NCBI GenBank assembly: GCA_023525975.1
Contig: CM042030.1
Location: 31,118,350-31,182,349 of the forward strand
Source: Smallanthus sonchifolius
Lineage: Eukaryota; Streptophyta; Magnoliopsida; Asterales; Asteraceae
DNA length: 64,000 nt
Direction of reading: 5' to 3'
Shown: positions 10,681 through 21,740 of the stretch, in pieces
Layout of the letters: every line of letters starts with the position of its first letter
How positions within the stretch are numbered: the first letter of the stretch is position 1
Notes under the pieces: generated by a model
What the model saw: the letters and a program-made list of their open reading frames with translations, nothing else
Databases searched by the model: none
Told to the model about the DNA's origin: nothing
Position numbers and translations under genes: made by a program

Positions 10681-11490
10681 TGAGACTTAAAATACAGTTG
10701 TTGGACAAAAGCACGCAACTGTGGCACAATTAATTCAAATGCTAGTTGAAGTCCAAGGTATTAAGCCAAGGGTAACTACTTATAGTTAACAATTATCTTC
10801 ATCCGTGGGATTTCTAAATTCTCAAGACTCTACAATCATCCTTTTTATAGTTTTTATATCCATAAATTCCATTTTCTACAAAGAATTATCATCATGTTTA
10901 TGTTGTTATCTAGATGTATGTATTCCTAATGTGTGTCTCAATTGCAAAAATAAAAAAATAAAAAGGGAAACTGCCCAAAATCTTAGCAGTTTGCATATGA
11001 ATGGGTCGTTTTGGTTAGGGTCAGGACGAGTTCGGGTTATGACAGATCGATTTAAAAAGAAGGCAAAAAAAATTTCCTGTATAATTGCAGCTCCTTATGC
11101 AGTTATGCAACACGTGATTCGGTTGTGCAATATCTATATATTTAATACAAAAGTTCAATGCCATTCTAGTTCCAATCATCTAGTTTGCAGCATAAACAAA
11201 TTAACTGCCGTTGCGATCCATTCCCAAAAACAATCCATTACCAAAAACAACACCTGGCCATATTATCTTGCAACAATATAGATGTGAGCAGCTGATGTGG
11301 CGCGTTTGTTTGTGTTTGCCCTATCCACGACATGCTCTAATATGATGATGATCGACAAAATTAATCCATGTAGGAGATTCTCTTGAAGGAGTGCGATTCC
11401 CACTCAAGAAGCCTTCTTAGAAAAGAAACTTTAGCAATTCTTGACTATGCATTTTATTGATTATTGCTTATTATGTAGAACGCTTTTATA
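10681..11490. other. Unassigned sequence
   Basis: AT-rich sequence between the Helitron remnant and the first TIR element. A 158-codon open stretch at 10805-11281 lacks an ATG start and has no recognisable domain or codon bias. Nothing else could be supported. Confidence 0.3.
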
Positions 11491-11500
11491 TATGTATGAA

Positions 11501-12033
11501 GGTGGAGGTTCAAATAAAAATTGATATTTCGCTAAAAATCTTAAGAAATGACAAAAACCTTAATAAATGATATCAAACGAACTCCGATTGAGCGTATTTC
11601 AGCGGAGTTGGAACCATCTCGTCGAACTCTACCATCTTAGCTTTTAGGGTTTAGATTTTAGCGTTGAATTTTATGGTTTTAGCCTTAGGGTTTACCTTTT
11701 AGGGTTTAGAGTTAGGGTTTATGTTTTTTTTTGGGTGGGGGTGGGGGGTTTAGGGTTTTGGAGGTGGGTGGGGTGGGTTTAGGTTTTTAGGGGAGGTGGG
11801 GTGGGGGGTTTAGGTTTTTGTGGGATGAGGGTGGTGGTTTTAGGTTTTTTGGGGTGGGGTTGGAGGGGGGTTTAGGTTTTTGGGGTGCGGGTGGAGGGGG
11901 TTTAGGTTTTTGAGGGCGGGTTAGGGTTCGATAAGACGGTTCCAACGTCGTTGGAATGAGCTCAATCGGAGTTCGTTTGACCCATTTCTTAGGATTTTTT
12001 AGCGAAAAACCACTTATTAATGGAAACTTACCC
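11501..12033. mobile_element. Mutator-like non-autonomous TIR element (MITE)
   Basis: The element is flanked by perfect 10-bp direct repeats TATGTATGAA (11491-11500 and 12034-12043). Its ends are inverted repeats of about 100 bases that align without gaps for the first 33 bases (both reach TTTCGCT at the same distance), then share AAACGAACTCCGATTGAGC and GTTGGAACC. The 9-11 bp duplication and long TIRs are Mutator-like. No transposase is present. The interior is the G-rich minisatellite described separately. Total length is 533 bases. Confidence 0.8.
11640..11935 (+). repeat. G-rich minisatellite with telomere-like start
   Basis: Begins with several TTTAGGG-like words (TTTTAGGGTTTAGAG) and continues as imperfect repeats of about 30 bases of the form GGGTTTAGGTTTTTGGGGTGGGG. 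Runs of four or more G at short spacing make G-quadruplex folding likely. It fills the body of the Mutator-like element, so it is unlikely to be a telomere remnant. Confidence 0.75.
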
Positions 12034-12200
12034 TATGTATGAATATAAAAATAGAAGTACCTTATAAACCGTCATTTCTATAATAAGTTGTTCGATCTAT
12101 TTCCGTATTTAGAAAATAACAATTATACTAAAGCATCAAGAAATGATATCTTGACGGGTTTTGCAATGTGACAAGTTTGGAACGGGTATTGATAATCACA

Positions 12201-12816
12201 GTCACACACCCCATGGGAAAACCATGTCTTATACCTGTCATGTATTTGATTACTCATTGCACATCGGGTGTCTGGTATATTCCTTAGTTTTTTTTTATAA
12301 ATTATCTGTTGGGATTCCTAAGAACATTTTTACTACTTTTAATCTTTATAAAATTTTATTACCCAAGAACATATAAATATAGACTAGGAATTTTACCCAA
12401 CTCGTATTGCGGCGGCGTCGAATTCCTCACGGTACCTTAATGGTAACGGCGTCCGCTATAACCGTAAAAAAAGTTACTATTCATTTCATAAGGTTTTTAA
12501 ATAATAAAGTCACACACCCCATGGTAAAACCATGTCTTATACATGTCATGTATTTGATTACTCATTGCACATCGGATGTCTGGTATATTACTTAGTTTTT
12601 TTTATAAATTATATGTTGGGATTCCTAAGAACATTTTTACTACTTTTAATCTTTATAAAATGTTATTACCCAAGAACATATAAATATAGACTAGGAATTT
12701 TACCCGACTCGCGTTGCGGTGGCGTCGAATTTCTCACAGTACCTTAATGGTAACGGTATCCGCTATAACCTCAAAAAAAAGTTACGATTAATTTCATAAG
12801 GTTTTTAAATAATAAG
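12201..12816 (+). repeat. 308-bp tandem duplication
   Basis: Unit 1 (12201-12508) and unit 2 (12509-12816) are highly similar head-to-tail copies, both starting GTCACACACCCCATGG and ending GGTTTTTAAATAATAA. They contain a conserved GC-rich patch (GGCGTCGAATT...CACGGTACC). Short ORFs inside are the same frame read twice and have no domain. Confidence 0.9.
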
Positions 12817-13577
12817 AATAATTAGTGGATTACTTTATCACTCAAGAACAAAATGAATAAAAAGAAAGAAAATGTTTACGAGCATGGTTCTAATAAATAG
12901 GTATGTATTTCGGTTAATCGGGTCGGGTATTACTTAATATAATACTCATCAAATACCCGTGTAAGTTCTTGAAACTAATTTCATACCCAAATATCTGTAC
13001 CAAACGTTTCAGATTCGAGTTTGTGTTCACGTTAGTTTCTCATCCCTATATATTAATATCATAAATTAGATAAAAAAGAACAAAAATTTAAATATCATGC
13101 ATTCAAATATGGGTGAGAGAGTAATCTTGAATTAGTACTTTTATTATTTATTGTATTAATCGTTGGATATCAAGGAAATAGACAGGAGAGGATCTAATCA
13201 GAATGATATCACAGAAGATTGAGGAAAGTCAAAGTTGTCTCACTAGGTTTGAAAATAATACGTGTCACAAGCAGTCATCGACAAGACCTCAATTTGCCAG
13301 GTAATTAGTGGTTGACTAATAACTACAAACGTCTTTTCTGTTTTATTTACCCCTTTAATAAAATAAAAAGTTACTACCACCACCATTATTTCTTGAGGGT
13401 AGATACATTATTTTGTTAAATTATGATTTATGACCACGTTTTATAAAAGTATTTTGATTGGTAATATGATATTTCTTAATGGAACTTTGTAAACTACATT
13501 ATAATGGATAAGAGTCAAGCGTATGAGGTATCAGAATATGAATCAAATATGTAATGATTAAGATGAATGTTAACTAA
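12817..13577. other. Unassigned AT-rich sequence
   Basis: No ORF, structural repeat or recognisable transposon motif was seen between the tandem duplication and the second TIR element. Confidence 0.3.
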
Positions 13578-13586
13578 TTTATTTTA

Positions 13587-14369
13587 GATTAAATTATACG
13601 AATGGTTTATTAGGTTTGCATAAATTACATGTATGGTTTTCAAGTTTGAAAAACTATATCGATGGTCTATAAGTTTGTCAAAACGTAACACCGATTGTCC
13701 CTGAAGTGGATGAAAGTTAGGTTTTTTTGTTAAATTTTTTAAAATAACCATTATAAGCCTCATTATAATATTAAAAAACAAAAAAAAACTAAAAATTAAT
13801 AAATAAAAGAAGTTATCTCAACATCTCCTTCCCAATTCAACTACACCGACTCCATCACACCGAAGCTATCATCGAAGTTCAACTACTAGATCAAAAAGAA
13901 GTTATCTCAACGGCATCTCCTTCTTCCCCAATTCCGTCAACAACCACGGACGAAGACGAATCGCAGTCGCTACGACAATCATTTGAAAACACCGGAGGCA
14001 AAACATAATCAGCCTTTACCGACGGTCTACGTCCACTGAAAGACTCTAGCGTACTACTCAGACTGTGGTCTTCGGTGGTGGTGGCCGGCCAGTGGGGGAG
14101 TCGAGAGAGGGGAAGGGTTGGGGATGAAGAAGAATCTGTGGGTCCCATATTTATTAATTATTTTTTTTATTTTTTTATTTTTTAATATTATAATGAGAAG
14201 TATAATGGTTATTTTAAAAAAATTAACCGAAAAACTTAACCTTCATCCACTCCAGGGACCATCGGTGTCACATTTTGGCAAACCTATAGACCAACGGTGT
14301 AGTTTTTCAAACTTGAAAACCATACTTGCAATTTGTACAAACCACATGAACCATCCGTGTAATTAACTC
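13587..14369. mobile_element. Mutator-like TIR element, possible Pack-MULE
   Basis: Direct repeats TTTATTTTA (13578-13586 and 14370-14378) flank inverted repeats of about 200 bases. The outer 19 bases align without gaps, and inner blocks such as GTATGGTTTTCAAGTTTGAA and AAAATAACCATTATA recur in inverse orientation. A 9-bp duplication with long TIRs is the Mutator signature. The central part, about 13820-14130, is clearly more GC-rich than the AT-rich arms and contains an open frame, as when a gene piece is captured. No transposase is present. Length is 783 bases. Confidence 0.8.
13891..14148 (-). CDS. Open frame inside the TIR element (possible captured gene piece)
   Basis: An 85-codon frame on the minus strand, Ser/Pro-rich, with segments such as TLPLSRLPHWPATTTEDHS, STLESFSGRRPSVKADYV and DCDSSSSVVVDGIGEEGD. 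Composition resembles the N-terminus of a plant regulatory protein, but I recognise no family. It lies wholly between the TIR arms. It may be a captured exon or chance. Confidence 0.3.
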   Translation of the reverse strand: MGPTDSSSSPTLPLSRLPHWPATTTEDHSLSSTLESFSGRRPSVKADYVLPPVFSNDCRSDCDSSSSVVVDGIGEEGDAVEITSF

Positions 14370-14429
14370 TTTATTTTACATTTACTAATTACAATTTAGA
14401 TTAAAAGAGAATGCCTTTCCACAGTGCCA

Positions 14430-15690
14430 TTCAAAATTGTACACGTGTGGTTTTTTTTTTCATTTTTCTCATCATTCTATATATAAAATACGCTTTTAAT
14501 CCATTTATTTATCCAATCATTTCGTTTTTCTTTAATAACTTTCGTTCATTAACGTTTTTTTAAAAAAACAAGTTCGCGACAGTTTTTAGATTTTTTTTTG
14601 TCAACATTCCGATATAATTTTTTTTGAAAACGGAGTTTTATTCAAAATCGAGTTTTTTTTCTATTGTGGCCTATAGCGCGTGACGTTACCGTTCGGGTAC
14701 CGTGCCGAAACGAACCTGTTATAAGCGAACACCATAATTGTCGTTATCGATATTATCGGAACCGGTCTCGGTCTTCATTTTTTTGGTTTTCTACGACCTG
14801 AACTTTTTCCCCTTTTTTAGTATTTAGTTTTAGGTTTATTTTTTATTAACATTATTTTGAATGTTGCGCCTACATTTTCGTTTAAATTTTATTAACGATC
14901 AATCTGACGCCCGCGACGAAACCTCAATGTCTGAACTAAAACTGATGATTGGACCAATTCAAGGATTTTTTTTAAATGTTCGGATATAAATTTATCTAAA
15001 AATAGAGTTTTATTCAAAATGAGTTTTTTTTTCGTAACGTATATCTAGTGCCGTTAGCATTGTGGTACTGTGACAAACCGAACCTATCGTAAGCGAATTA
15101 GGCGACCTCACACCCGCCACGAAGCGCGGGTATTAAAAAGAAATCCGCTTGAATGGTAACTACTCCGTACAAATTGTGACACGTCAATTTTTTTTTTCAT
15201 TTTCACCCCTTATACTATATATAATATATACGATTTTAACCCCTTTTATTTTCTTAAATTTCATTTACTTTAATAACTTTCGTTCCTTAACTTTTTTTTT
15301 TAAAACAGAGTGCGCGTCTATTTTTGGTTTTTTTGTCAACGTTTCAATAACTTTTTTTTAAAACGAAGTTGTATTTAAAATCGAGTTTTTTTTATCGTAG
15401 CATATAGCGAGTGTCATTACCGTTGTTGTAACGTGACAAGCTGAACCTATTATGAGTGAACAATATCATTGCCGGTTTTGGTATTATCGGAAGCGGTATC
15501 GGTATTCGTTTTTATGGTTTTTGACGAACTGAACAGATAATATTTTATTTTTGTTTATTCCTTTTTTATTATTTAGTTTTATGTTTCTCTTTAATTAAAT
15601 TTTTTTAATGCTGCGCCTACGTTTTCATTTAAATTACTTTATTGACTAGCGACCTAACAACCGCTGCGGAACGCGGGAGAACTATCCAGT
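14430..15690 (+). mobile_element. Cluster of non-autonomous Helitron-like repeats
   Basis: Two direct, diverged copies of about 520 bases (starting near 14430 and 15170) and a partial middle copy (about 14960-15130) share ordered blocks: a T-run then CATTTT, ACTATATATAATATA, TAATAACTTTCGTTC, GGAGTTTTATTCAAAATCGAG, CGAACCTATNRTAAGCGAA and TGCGCCTACRTTTTCRTTTAAAT. Ends are marked by small GC hairpins (CCCGCCACGAAGCGCGGG near 15112; GCGGAACGCGGG near 15668). An AT-rich 5' start and a terminal GC hairpin without TIRs fit Helitrons, but a clean TC start and CTRR end were not identified. Confidence 0.4.
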
Positions 15691-16761
15691 TGGTTTTTAA
15701 CTTAACATTTAAGATGATAGGTACCAACACAACTTCTTCCTAGTTTCTATCTGGCAGGGATCACCAATAACTTTATTATTATTTTAGACGTGATTATCTT
15801 TTACAAACGTGTATTCGAATGTAGTTATTTATCTTTCAGTTACTAACTTATTCTCTTGCTATCTTAAATGTTCATTTTTTTTTTAATTTTAAACTTCATT
15901 TATTGGTTGGATCTAGATTTGTCGTGCCTCACGCTCGTGATTTGCCCCACCCCAGCGCCCTTCATGCTCCAATAACGCCCCTGGGGCAGTGTTTCACGCC
16001 CAAAAGGCCTGAGGTTGCCGTGAGCGTGATTCCACTACACATAGTCTTCTAAACATAAGATTGTTTTTAAATACGTGTTTATCTTTATTTCATAAGATGT
16101 TTGCCCAGGCGACGGTGAAAAGTTTATTTGAACAAAAATAAGAGACTTTTTAAAAAGTTGATAGGACACCCATAGATCCATGGTCAAGTCATGAATCCAT
16201 TTTCTTATATAAAATTTATAATTATTGGGCTTAATCAAAATCTAGATTTTATCTTTTATAAAAGTCTAAAACATTGTATAAAAAAACTTTTAGAAAGACT
16301 ACCAACTCATCTTGAAAAACCATTACTTAAGTTTGAATTAGGTTGTTTGTTAAAAGTGAGAAAAGATTCGGAACATTCCTAAAATATTTGACATTTGACA
16401 CCAAGTACATTTTTACATGTTTAGCTTACTCTCTAAAGTATCTTATTTGTGAATAATGGTTATATGGAGAATTTTTCTAAAAAAATATCACAAAGACTCT
16501 ATTTTATAAGGTTTGAATTATTTTATAAACTTTAATAGACTTATAAAAGATTTTATAAGTTTGTTTTAAGTGACCATTTACTAATCCATTTACCTAAAGC
16601 TTTAACATTCATTTGTGAGAATGCTTGATGATGTGTTGGAAAGACATAATTCATCATTTAATAAATTTGTTCAAACATCACACGGTCGATCTAGAAATGG
16701 AGCCTTACATCGATTGTAGTTCCGTAACTCTTGAATTTTCAAGAGATGTTTTAACTATGAG
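15691..16761. other. Unassigned sequence with a small GC-rich patch
   Basis: Mostly AT-rich. At about 15925-16030 a GC-rich patch carries CCTCACGCTCGTGATT and, inverted, GAGGTTGCCGTGAGCGTGATT, which looks like part of a small MITE whose ends I cannot define. Short ORFs at 16035-16382 have no recognisable domain. Confidence 0.3.
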
Positions 16762-18323
16762 TGATATGTCTTAAATTATACATGTTTTGCATGCATAATA
16801 ATCCTCATATTATGATACTAATTGAATAATAACCTTGTAATTGATACTTAAAATGTTTATATTTTGTAATTACAGGTAATTCGGTGTTAAAAAGATAAAC
16901 AAAGCTAAAATCAGTCAAAAACACCAATAAATCAAGCATTTTGAAAGATCATTCCCGAGCTTTAACTCCTAAGAAGTCAAAATTGGTAAACAAGTCATCC
17001 AGCAGCTAAAAGACGAAACATGGAGCAGAAGTGGCAATGCACGGTCGTGCAAATCCAATCTTGCTTCCCAAGGACTTAGCACACTGCCTTTTGTACCCTG
17101 TTTGATTCCCGAGATGTTTGCACGCCCATGCAATCCAATGCACGACCGTGCATTGCTCATTTTGAGGCCTATAAATAAAGGGCTTGAGTTCTTGGTTTCA
17201 CACACCATAACACAACCAAAGATAGAGAGAATAGTTCGTTTCTAGCAGTATTAGAGTAGTAGTGAGTAGAGGGGCTCTTCCTCCTTGTTCCACAATAGGG
17301 GAGCCTACGAAACTCAGCGTTACGCTAATAGTATGGCCATTCGTGGTTAAACTCTTTGTATTGCTAGGGTGAAGATGAAGTTTGGTGCATGTTAATGTTT
17401 GACGTATTAATCTAGTGGTATGTTTATGTCTTTAATTATTCGCTCTTAAAACCACCATTCGGTGGGCTTTTATTATTGTCTAAATCCGTCTTTATATTTG
17501 TGAGTGTTATTGATTTTAAAGTGTAAGACCGTAAAACCTTTTTAATCAAACTTCCTTTGAAGCTTGTACGTCTTTATACGAGCAGAGATTGATAAGCCAA
17601 GGCTTGGTCAGCATTATTAAGGTCGTACGTTTTTATACGAACTTATTATGCGACCAAGAATTGGTGAACTCATGTTGGGAACTGTACGTCTTTATACTCG
17701 GTCCCATTGTTACACCGCCTCCCAGTGAGCAAAGTATAATCACCTATTTACCAATAATATTAAGCATTTAAGTTTGATGTCTCAAACCAACCTGGAGATA
17801 ACACCAAAGGGTTGAGGGTAAATGTTGTCCCTAGCGGGAGGCTTTACTATTTTAATTTAAAGATTTTAATTCGTGAATCAGATGTCGTAAGGACGAGGCT
17901 CTAGCGGTGACCCGGGTCACAAGTTTGTAGTAGTTATATCACTGGATTAGTCAACTTAACATTATCACGTACCAAGCGGATTCGAAGCCCAAAGCAATAT
18001 GCACGTTTTTACTTTTCTGTCATTTACTTTACCTTCATTTACTTTTCTGTAATTTACTTATCTGCTTCACAAGCACACAAAACTCACACACTAATTAATC
18101 CGGCTAAACGGTAACAAAATTTGAGTATTGAAACTCGACCGTGTTCATTGGTTCGATACTTGGTTCTTACCTAAACTATATTACGTTGCGATAGGTATAC
18201 TTGCCTATTGTGTGTTTTAAGTTAAAGTAATTATCATTTTTAAAATTTAAAACCTGAACGTGAAACCATTTCTAAAACAAAATATATATTTATATATATT
18301 TTACTTATCAACACGACATATCA
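16762..18323 (+). repeat. 5' LTR of an Athila-type element
   Basis: The LTR begins TGATATGTC (16762-16770) and ends GACATATCA (18315-18323), a perfect 9-base terminal inverted repeat, and is followed by an Athila-type primer site. A TATA box (GCCTATAAATAAAGG, about 17167-17181) lies after two self-complementary GC words, GCACGGTCGTGC (17039-17050) and ATGCACGACCGTGCAT (17138-17153). An antisense copy of its right half lies at 22283-23269. Short motifs containing GTACGTCTTTATAC recur in the U5 part (about 17565-17700). Length is 1562 bases. Confidence 0.85.
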
Positions 18324-18329
18324 AGTTTT

Positions 18330-18348
18330 TGGTGTCGTTGACGGGGAC
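18330..18348 (+). other. Primer binding site, Athila type
   Basis: TGGTGTCGTTGACGGGGAC lies six bases after the LTR end. Athila elements use the form TGGCGCCGTTGCCGGGGAC (usually assigned to tRNA-Asp); this copy differs at three positions. Confidence 0.8.
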
Positions 18349-18435
18349 ACGGTGATTTAAAGAAAAATTCGAGTTAACGGATTAGCCTTTTCATTTTCCA
18401 TCTGTTTTTCTGTTACGTTTTGTTGCAGGTAGTGT

Positions 18436-20207
18436 ATGATCCATAGTTCCACTACTGATTTATATCAACCTTTTGCAGAGCCCGAAAGATTCTTTCACCG
18501 CCGAATACGAGAAAACCGTGCTAGAAAAAATGGCGATTGAAAACCGCATATTTCTGATTTCGCAAGACCGTCACTAGAGGCTTTGGGGTCTAGTATCACA
18601 AGGCCAACGGTGGACGCTAACAACTTTGAGATTAAATCTCATGTTATCCATATTATCCAGTCATCGTGCACTTTCCATGGATTACCCGATGAAGATCCCC
18701 ATGCCCACATTGCAAATTTTCTCGAAATTTGTGACACTTTCAAACTGAACGGAGTTTCGAATGACGCAACTCGTCTCCGAATGTTTCCCTTTTCCTTAAG
18801 GGAACGAGCTAAGGCATGGTTGAACTCTCTTCCTACCGGGTCAATCACTACATGGGATGATCTTGCTCAAAAATTCCTGTCGAAATACTTCCCGCCAACA
18901 AAAACTGCTAAATTGAGAAATGATATTACCAATTTCACCTAGGAAGATGGCGAATCACTATATGAGGCTTGTGAACGTTTTAAGGACATGCTGAGGAAAT
19001 GCCCACCCCATGGTTTAGAAGTTTGGCTACAAGTATCATCATTCTACAATACAATCAAGCTCGTCAGACACTCGACGCTACTGCAGGTGGTATTTTTGGA
19101 AACAAGAGGCCACAAGAAGCTTAAAACCTAATTGAGGAAATAGCTATGAACAACTATCAATGGTACAATTCAATGAGTAATAGGGGAGCTAGGCAAGGTG
19201 TTCATTCTGTCTATACTGTCACTTCACTTTCTACTCAAGTAGACGCCCTCACCACTCGACTCAATCAACTTAGCAAAAGCAAAGCAATCACTGAGGCTAC
19301 TGAAGAAGTAAAAAACATCACTACCAATACTAAGCAAGTTTACTTTATCGGAACAAACTGCCTGTAGAACAACCCCTGCAGCAACACTTATAATCCTGGA
19401 TGGAGGAACCATCCCAATTTTAGCTGGAAGGATAATAACAATCAAGGACAATCCGGTTTCGGACAACAACAATAGTTTCAACAAAGACAATCTCAAAACT
19501 ATCAGCCTCGTCAACAATTTCAAGGAAATAACAAGCCAAGTAATCGATTGAGCTTTGAGGATGCGGTAACTAAGTTGATATCTACAACTGAAAGTCAAGC
19601 CCTTCTAGCGTATTCCCGTCACAAACTATATGAGGATAAGTTTAGTCTTCACGAAGCTGAGTTTAGGACGCAGAAAGCAACTTTTCAGTCCATTGAGACA
19701 CAATTAGGACAAATTGCAAAACTTCTATCCGAAAGACAACTAGGATGTTTCCCGAGTAATACTGAAACCAATCCAAAAGCAAATGTAAGTACTATCACTC
19801 TTAGAAATAGCAAGGTTTACCCAGAACCACCAATACCAGGAGAAGAGGTTCAATCACCAAGGAGAGAAATATTCACCGGAGTACCACTTCGTCCGTACAT
19901 CGTAGAAACAACTACTCAAGGATCACACTCAAATGTAATCCCACCTCCTGCTCCAGTGGATACTCCTCCAAAAGTTCCGACCAAAATAGCGTTCCATTCT
20001 CACATACCATACCCAGGAAGGTTAGTAAAGCAGAAGACTGACGAACAATATGAGAAATTCATCGAGCTGTTAAGTCAAATTCATGTCAATATTCCATTCC
20101 TAGATATCATACAACAAATGCCTATATATGGACGTTTCTTGAAGGATTTCCTTACAAATAAGAGAAACACGAAAGAGGAAGAGGACCAATCATTGCGTCG
20201 CTCTTAT
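18436..20207 (+). pseudogene. gag: Athila gag, broken
   Basis: Starts at ATG 18436 (MIHSSTTDLYQPFAEPERFF), which is in frame with the capsid core. TGA at 18538-18540 and TAG at 18940-18942 interrupt it. The core reads FHGLPDEDPHAHIANFLEIC, RLRMFPFSLRERAKAWLNSL and WDDLAQKFLSKYFPP, the Athila gag signature. A frameshift near 19050 moves the reading into AGGIFGNKRPQEA and NNYQWYNSMSNRG, then an Asn/Gln-rich linker with further stops. From 19548 an intact stretch carries QLGQIAKLLSERQ, TLRNSKVYPEPP, PYPGRLVKQKTDEQYEKF and QMPIYGRFLKDFLTNKRN, the usual lead-in to the protease. No zinc knuckle was seen. Confidence 0.85.
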
Positions 20208-20257
20208 TGAAAGATGCCTTCCGAAGTAACTTTCAGATCCTGTAAAGTTCTCTCTAC

Positions 20258-20859
20258 CATGTTCTATCGGACCACTGCCGATAACCTTCACACTCGCTGA
20301 TCTAGGAGCAAGTGTGAACGTAATGCCATATAACATGTTCCAAAGACTAAAAATTGGAAATCCGCGGCCTGTTAATGCAACTATCGAACTCGCGGATGGA
20401 TTGATTAAATCACCTATAGGAGTCATTGAGAACTTACTAGTAAAAGTCGGCACGTTTGTTTTCCCTGCCGACTTTATGGTTTTAGAAATGGGACCCGACT
20501 ATTCCGTACCTTTGATTTTGGGTCGTCCATTTTTAGCTACCGCCAGAGCTGTCATTGACATGAATGAAGGAATTCTGACACTTCGTGTCGGAAAACAATC
20601 GGTAACCTACAACATTGGCGGAAATGAATGTCTATCCAATTATCCATTTGGCATTGTTCAGTTCATCGATACCAATCTGGACTACCAACTGAAGAAAGCT
20701 AAAGAATTCAACAAAGGAAAGAAACTGGATCTCGACAAGAATTTTGACAACACTAACTGGATCGATAAATACTTTGATAAGCTACCAAAACTAAAGGACT
20801 TGAATGAAGGAACAGGAGACACGGGGGAAGTCGATGGCCCCCACCTGAAGAAAAACTGA
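20258..20859 (+). pseudogene. Athila aspartic protease region
   Basis: The protease is recognised by IGPLPITFTLADLGASVNVM (the Athila D-L-G-A form of the active site, about 20265-20325), NATIELADGLIKSPIGVIEN, and VPLILGRPFLATARAVIDM. The frame from 20314 is open to 20859, ending after an acidic tail. In a full Athila element reverse transcriptase would follow; here the sequence goes straight into 3' non-coding sequence. It is a pseudogene because the upstream gag frame is broken. Confidence 0.85.
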
Positions 20860-21370
20860 TGAAGCACGTATAGGCTGGCCAACGACCCTTAAATAAACGT
20901 GGCGCTTCCGGGAGGCAACCCGACGATCAAAAATAAATTGAGAAGTTGGTGTATACGGCAGAACGCATGGACCTTAGGTTTGGTTTTCCAAGTTTAAGTT
21001 TCTCATACCTCAGCCCCCAGGTATGCCTTCTCGATACTAGGACCTTACTAGCTTAACTACTAACTTTTATTTTCCTTGTCTGCTCTAATGTTTTCCTTTG
21101 TGCATCAGGTAGCATAGCATCACCGGATAGTTTCTCTACTTCTTTGAGGAGTTACACTCCACCTCTACAACCTGAGGAAGCGACAACCACATCAAATTTC
21201 TGAGAAATTCGATGAAGTCTTTAAGGAAAAGTGTTGACAACCACATCAAAAATTTCTATTTTCATCCATAAGCTTAAATATGTGGTTGTTTTGTATTCCA
21301 AACGTAAAAACCGTGTCTTTATGAGATTTTTAACTCAAAACCCAAAACTATAAAAAAAACTCAGATTTTA
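20860..21370 (+). other. Athila 3' internal remnant
   Basis: GTATAGGCTGGCCAACGACC and CGCTTCCGGGAGGCAACCCG (about 20867-20925) resemble the phrase found downstream of the polymerase genes in Athila elements. Their position directly after the protease indicates loss of RT, RNase H and integrase. The remainder is non-coding, with a short direct repeat (GACAACCACATCAAA at about 21190 and 21237). A 3' LTR was not found before the next element. Confidence 0.5.
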
Positions 21371-21740
21371 GAGGTGATGCTTACCTCTTGGAGTCCGGTT
21401 ACTATTGTTATACGTTGCTGAGATGATGAGAGATGATTCCTGAGCTTTTGGATCGATTCCAAAGCTTTCTCTCTCTAACCCGTGCTCTCATTTCTCTCTC
21501 TAAGTTTCCGCAATGAGGAAATGGGGGAAAGGGTTGGTGGCTGCTGACTTGAAGGGAAACCCTTCAAGTTTTCGGGCCCATGGGCCGGCCTTTGGCCAAG
21601 CCCGCCCCTTTTTTTTCTTCCTTGCTTTCTTTTTTTCTTTTATCTTCGTGTTAATCACATCGATCTTGTTTATTTGTTTCTATTTATTTGTGATGTTAGA
21701 AGTCTACCCTCTTTATAGAGGTTTCATCCTCGAAACCTGC
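21371..21740 (-). repeat. LTR piece of a minus-strand chromovirus
   Basis: On the minus strand a purine-rich tract (ATAAAGAGGGTAGA, about 21703-21716) is followed by CTAACATCACAAATAAATAG, resembling the TGTAACATC LTR start of another chromovirus family. Further on lie CT/GA-rich leader sequences (GAGAGAGAAAGC). The left boundary against Athila remains uncertain. Confidence 0.45.

Noticed and set aside
10805..11281. 158-codon open stretch on +
   Set aside because: No ATG at the start, low-complexity hydrophobic beginning, no domain, AT-rich codon use; likely chance.
11640..11720. Interstitial telomere (TTTAGGG words)
   Set aside because: Only a few imperfect words, grading into a different G-rich repeat enclosed by TIRs; explained by the MITE interior.
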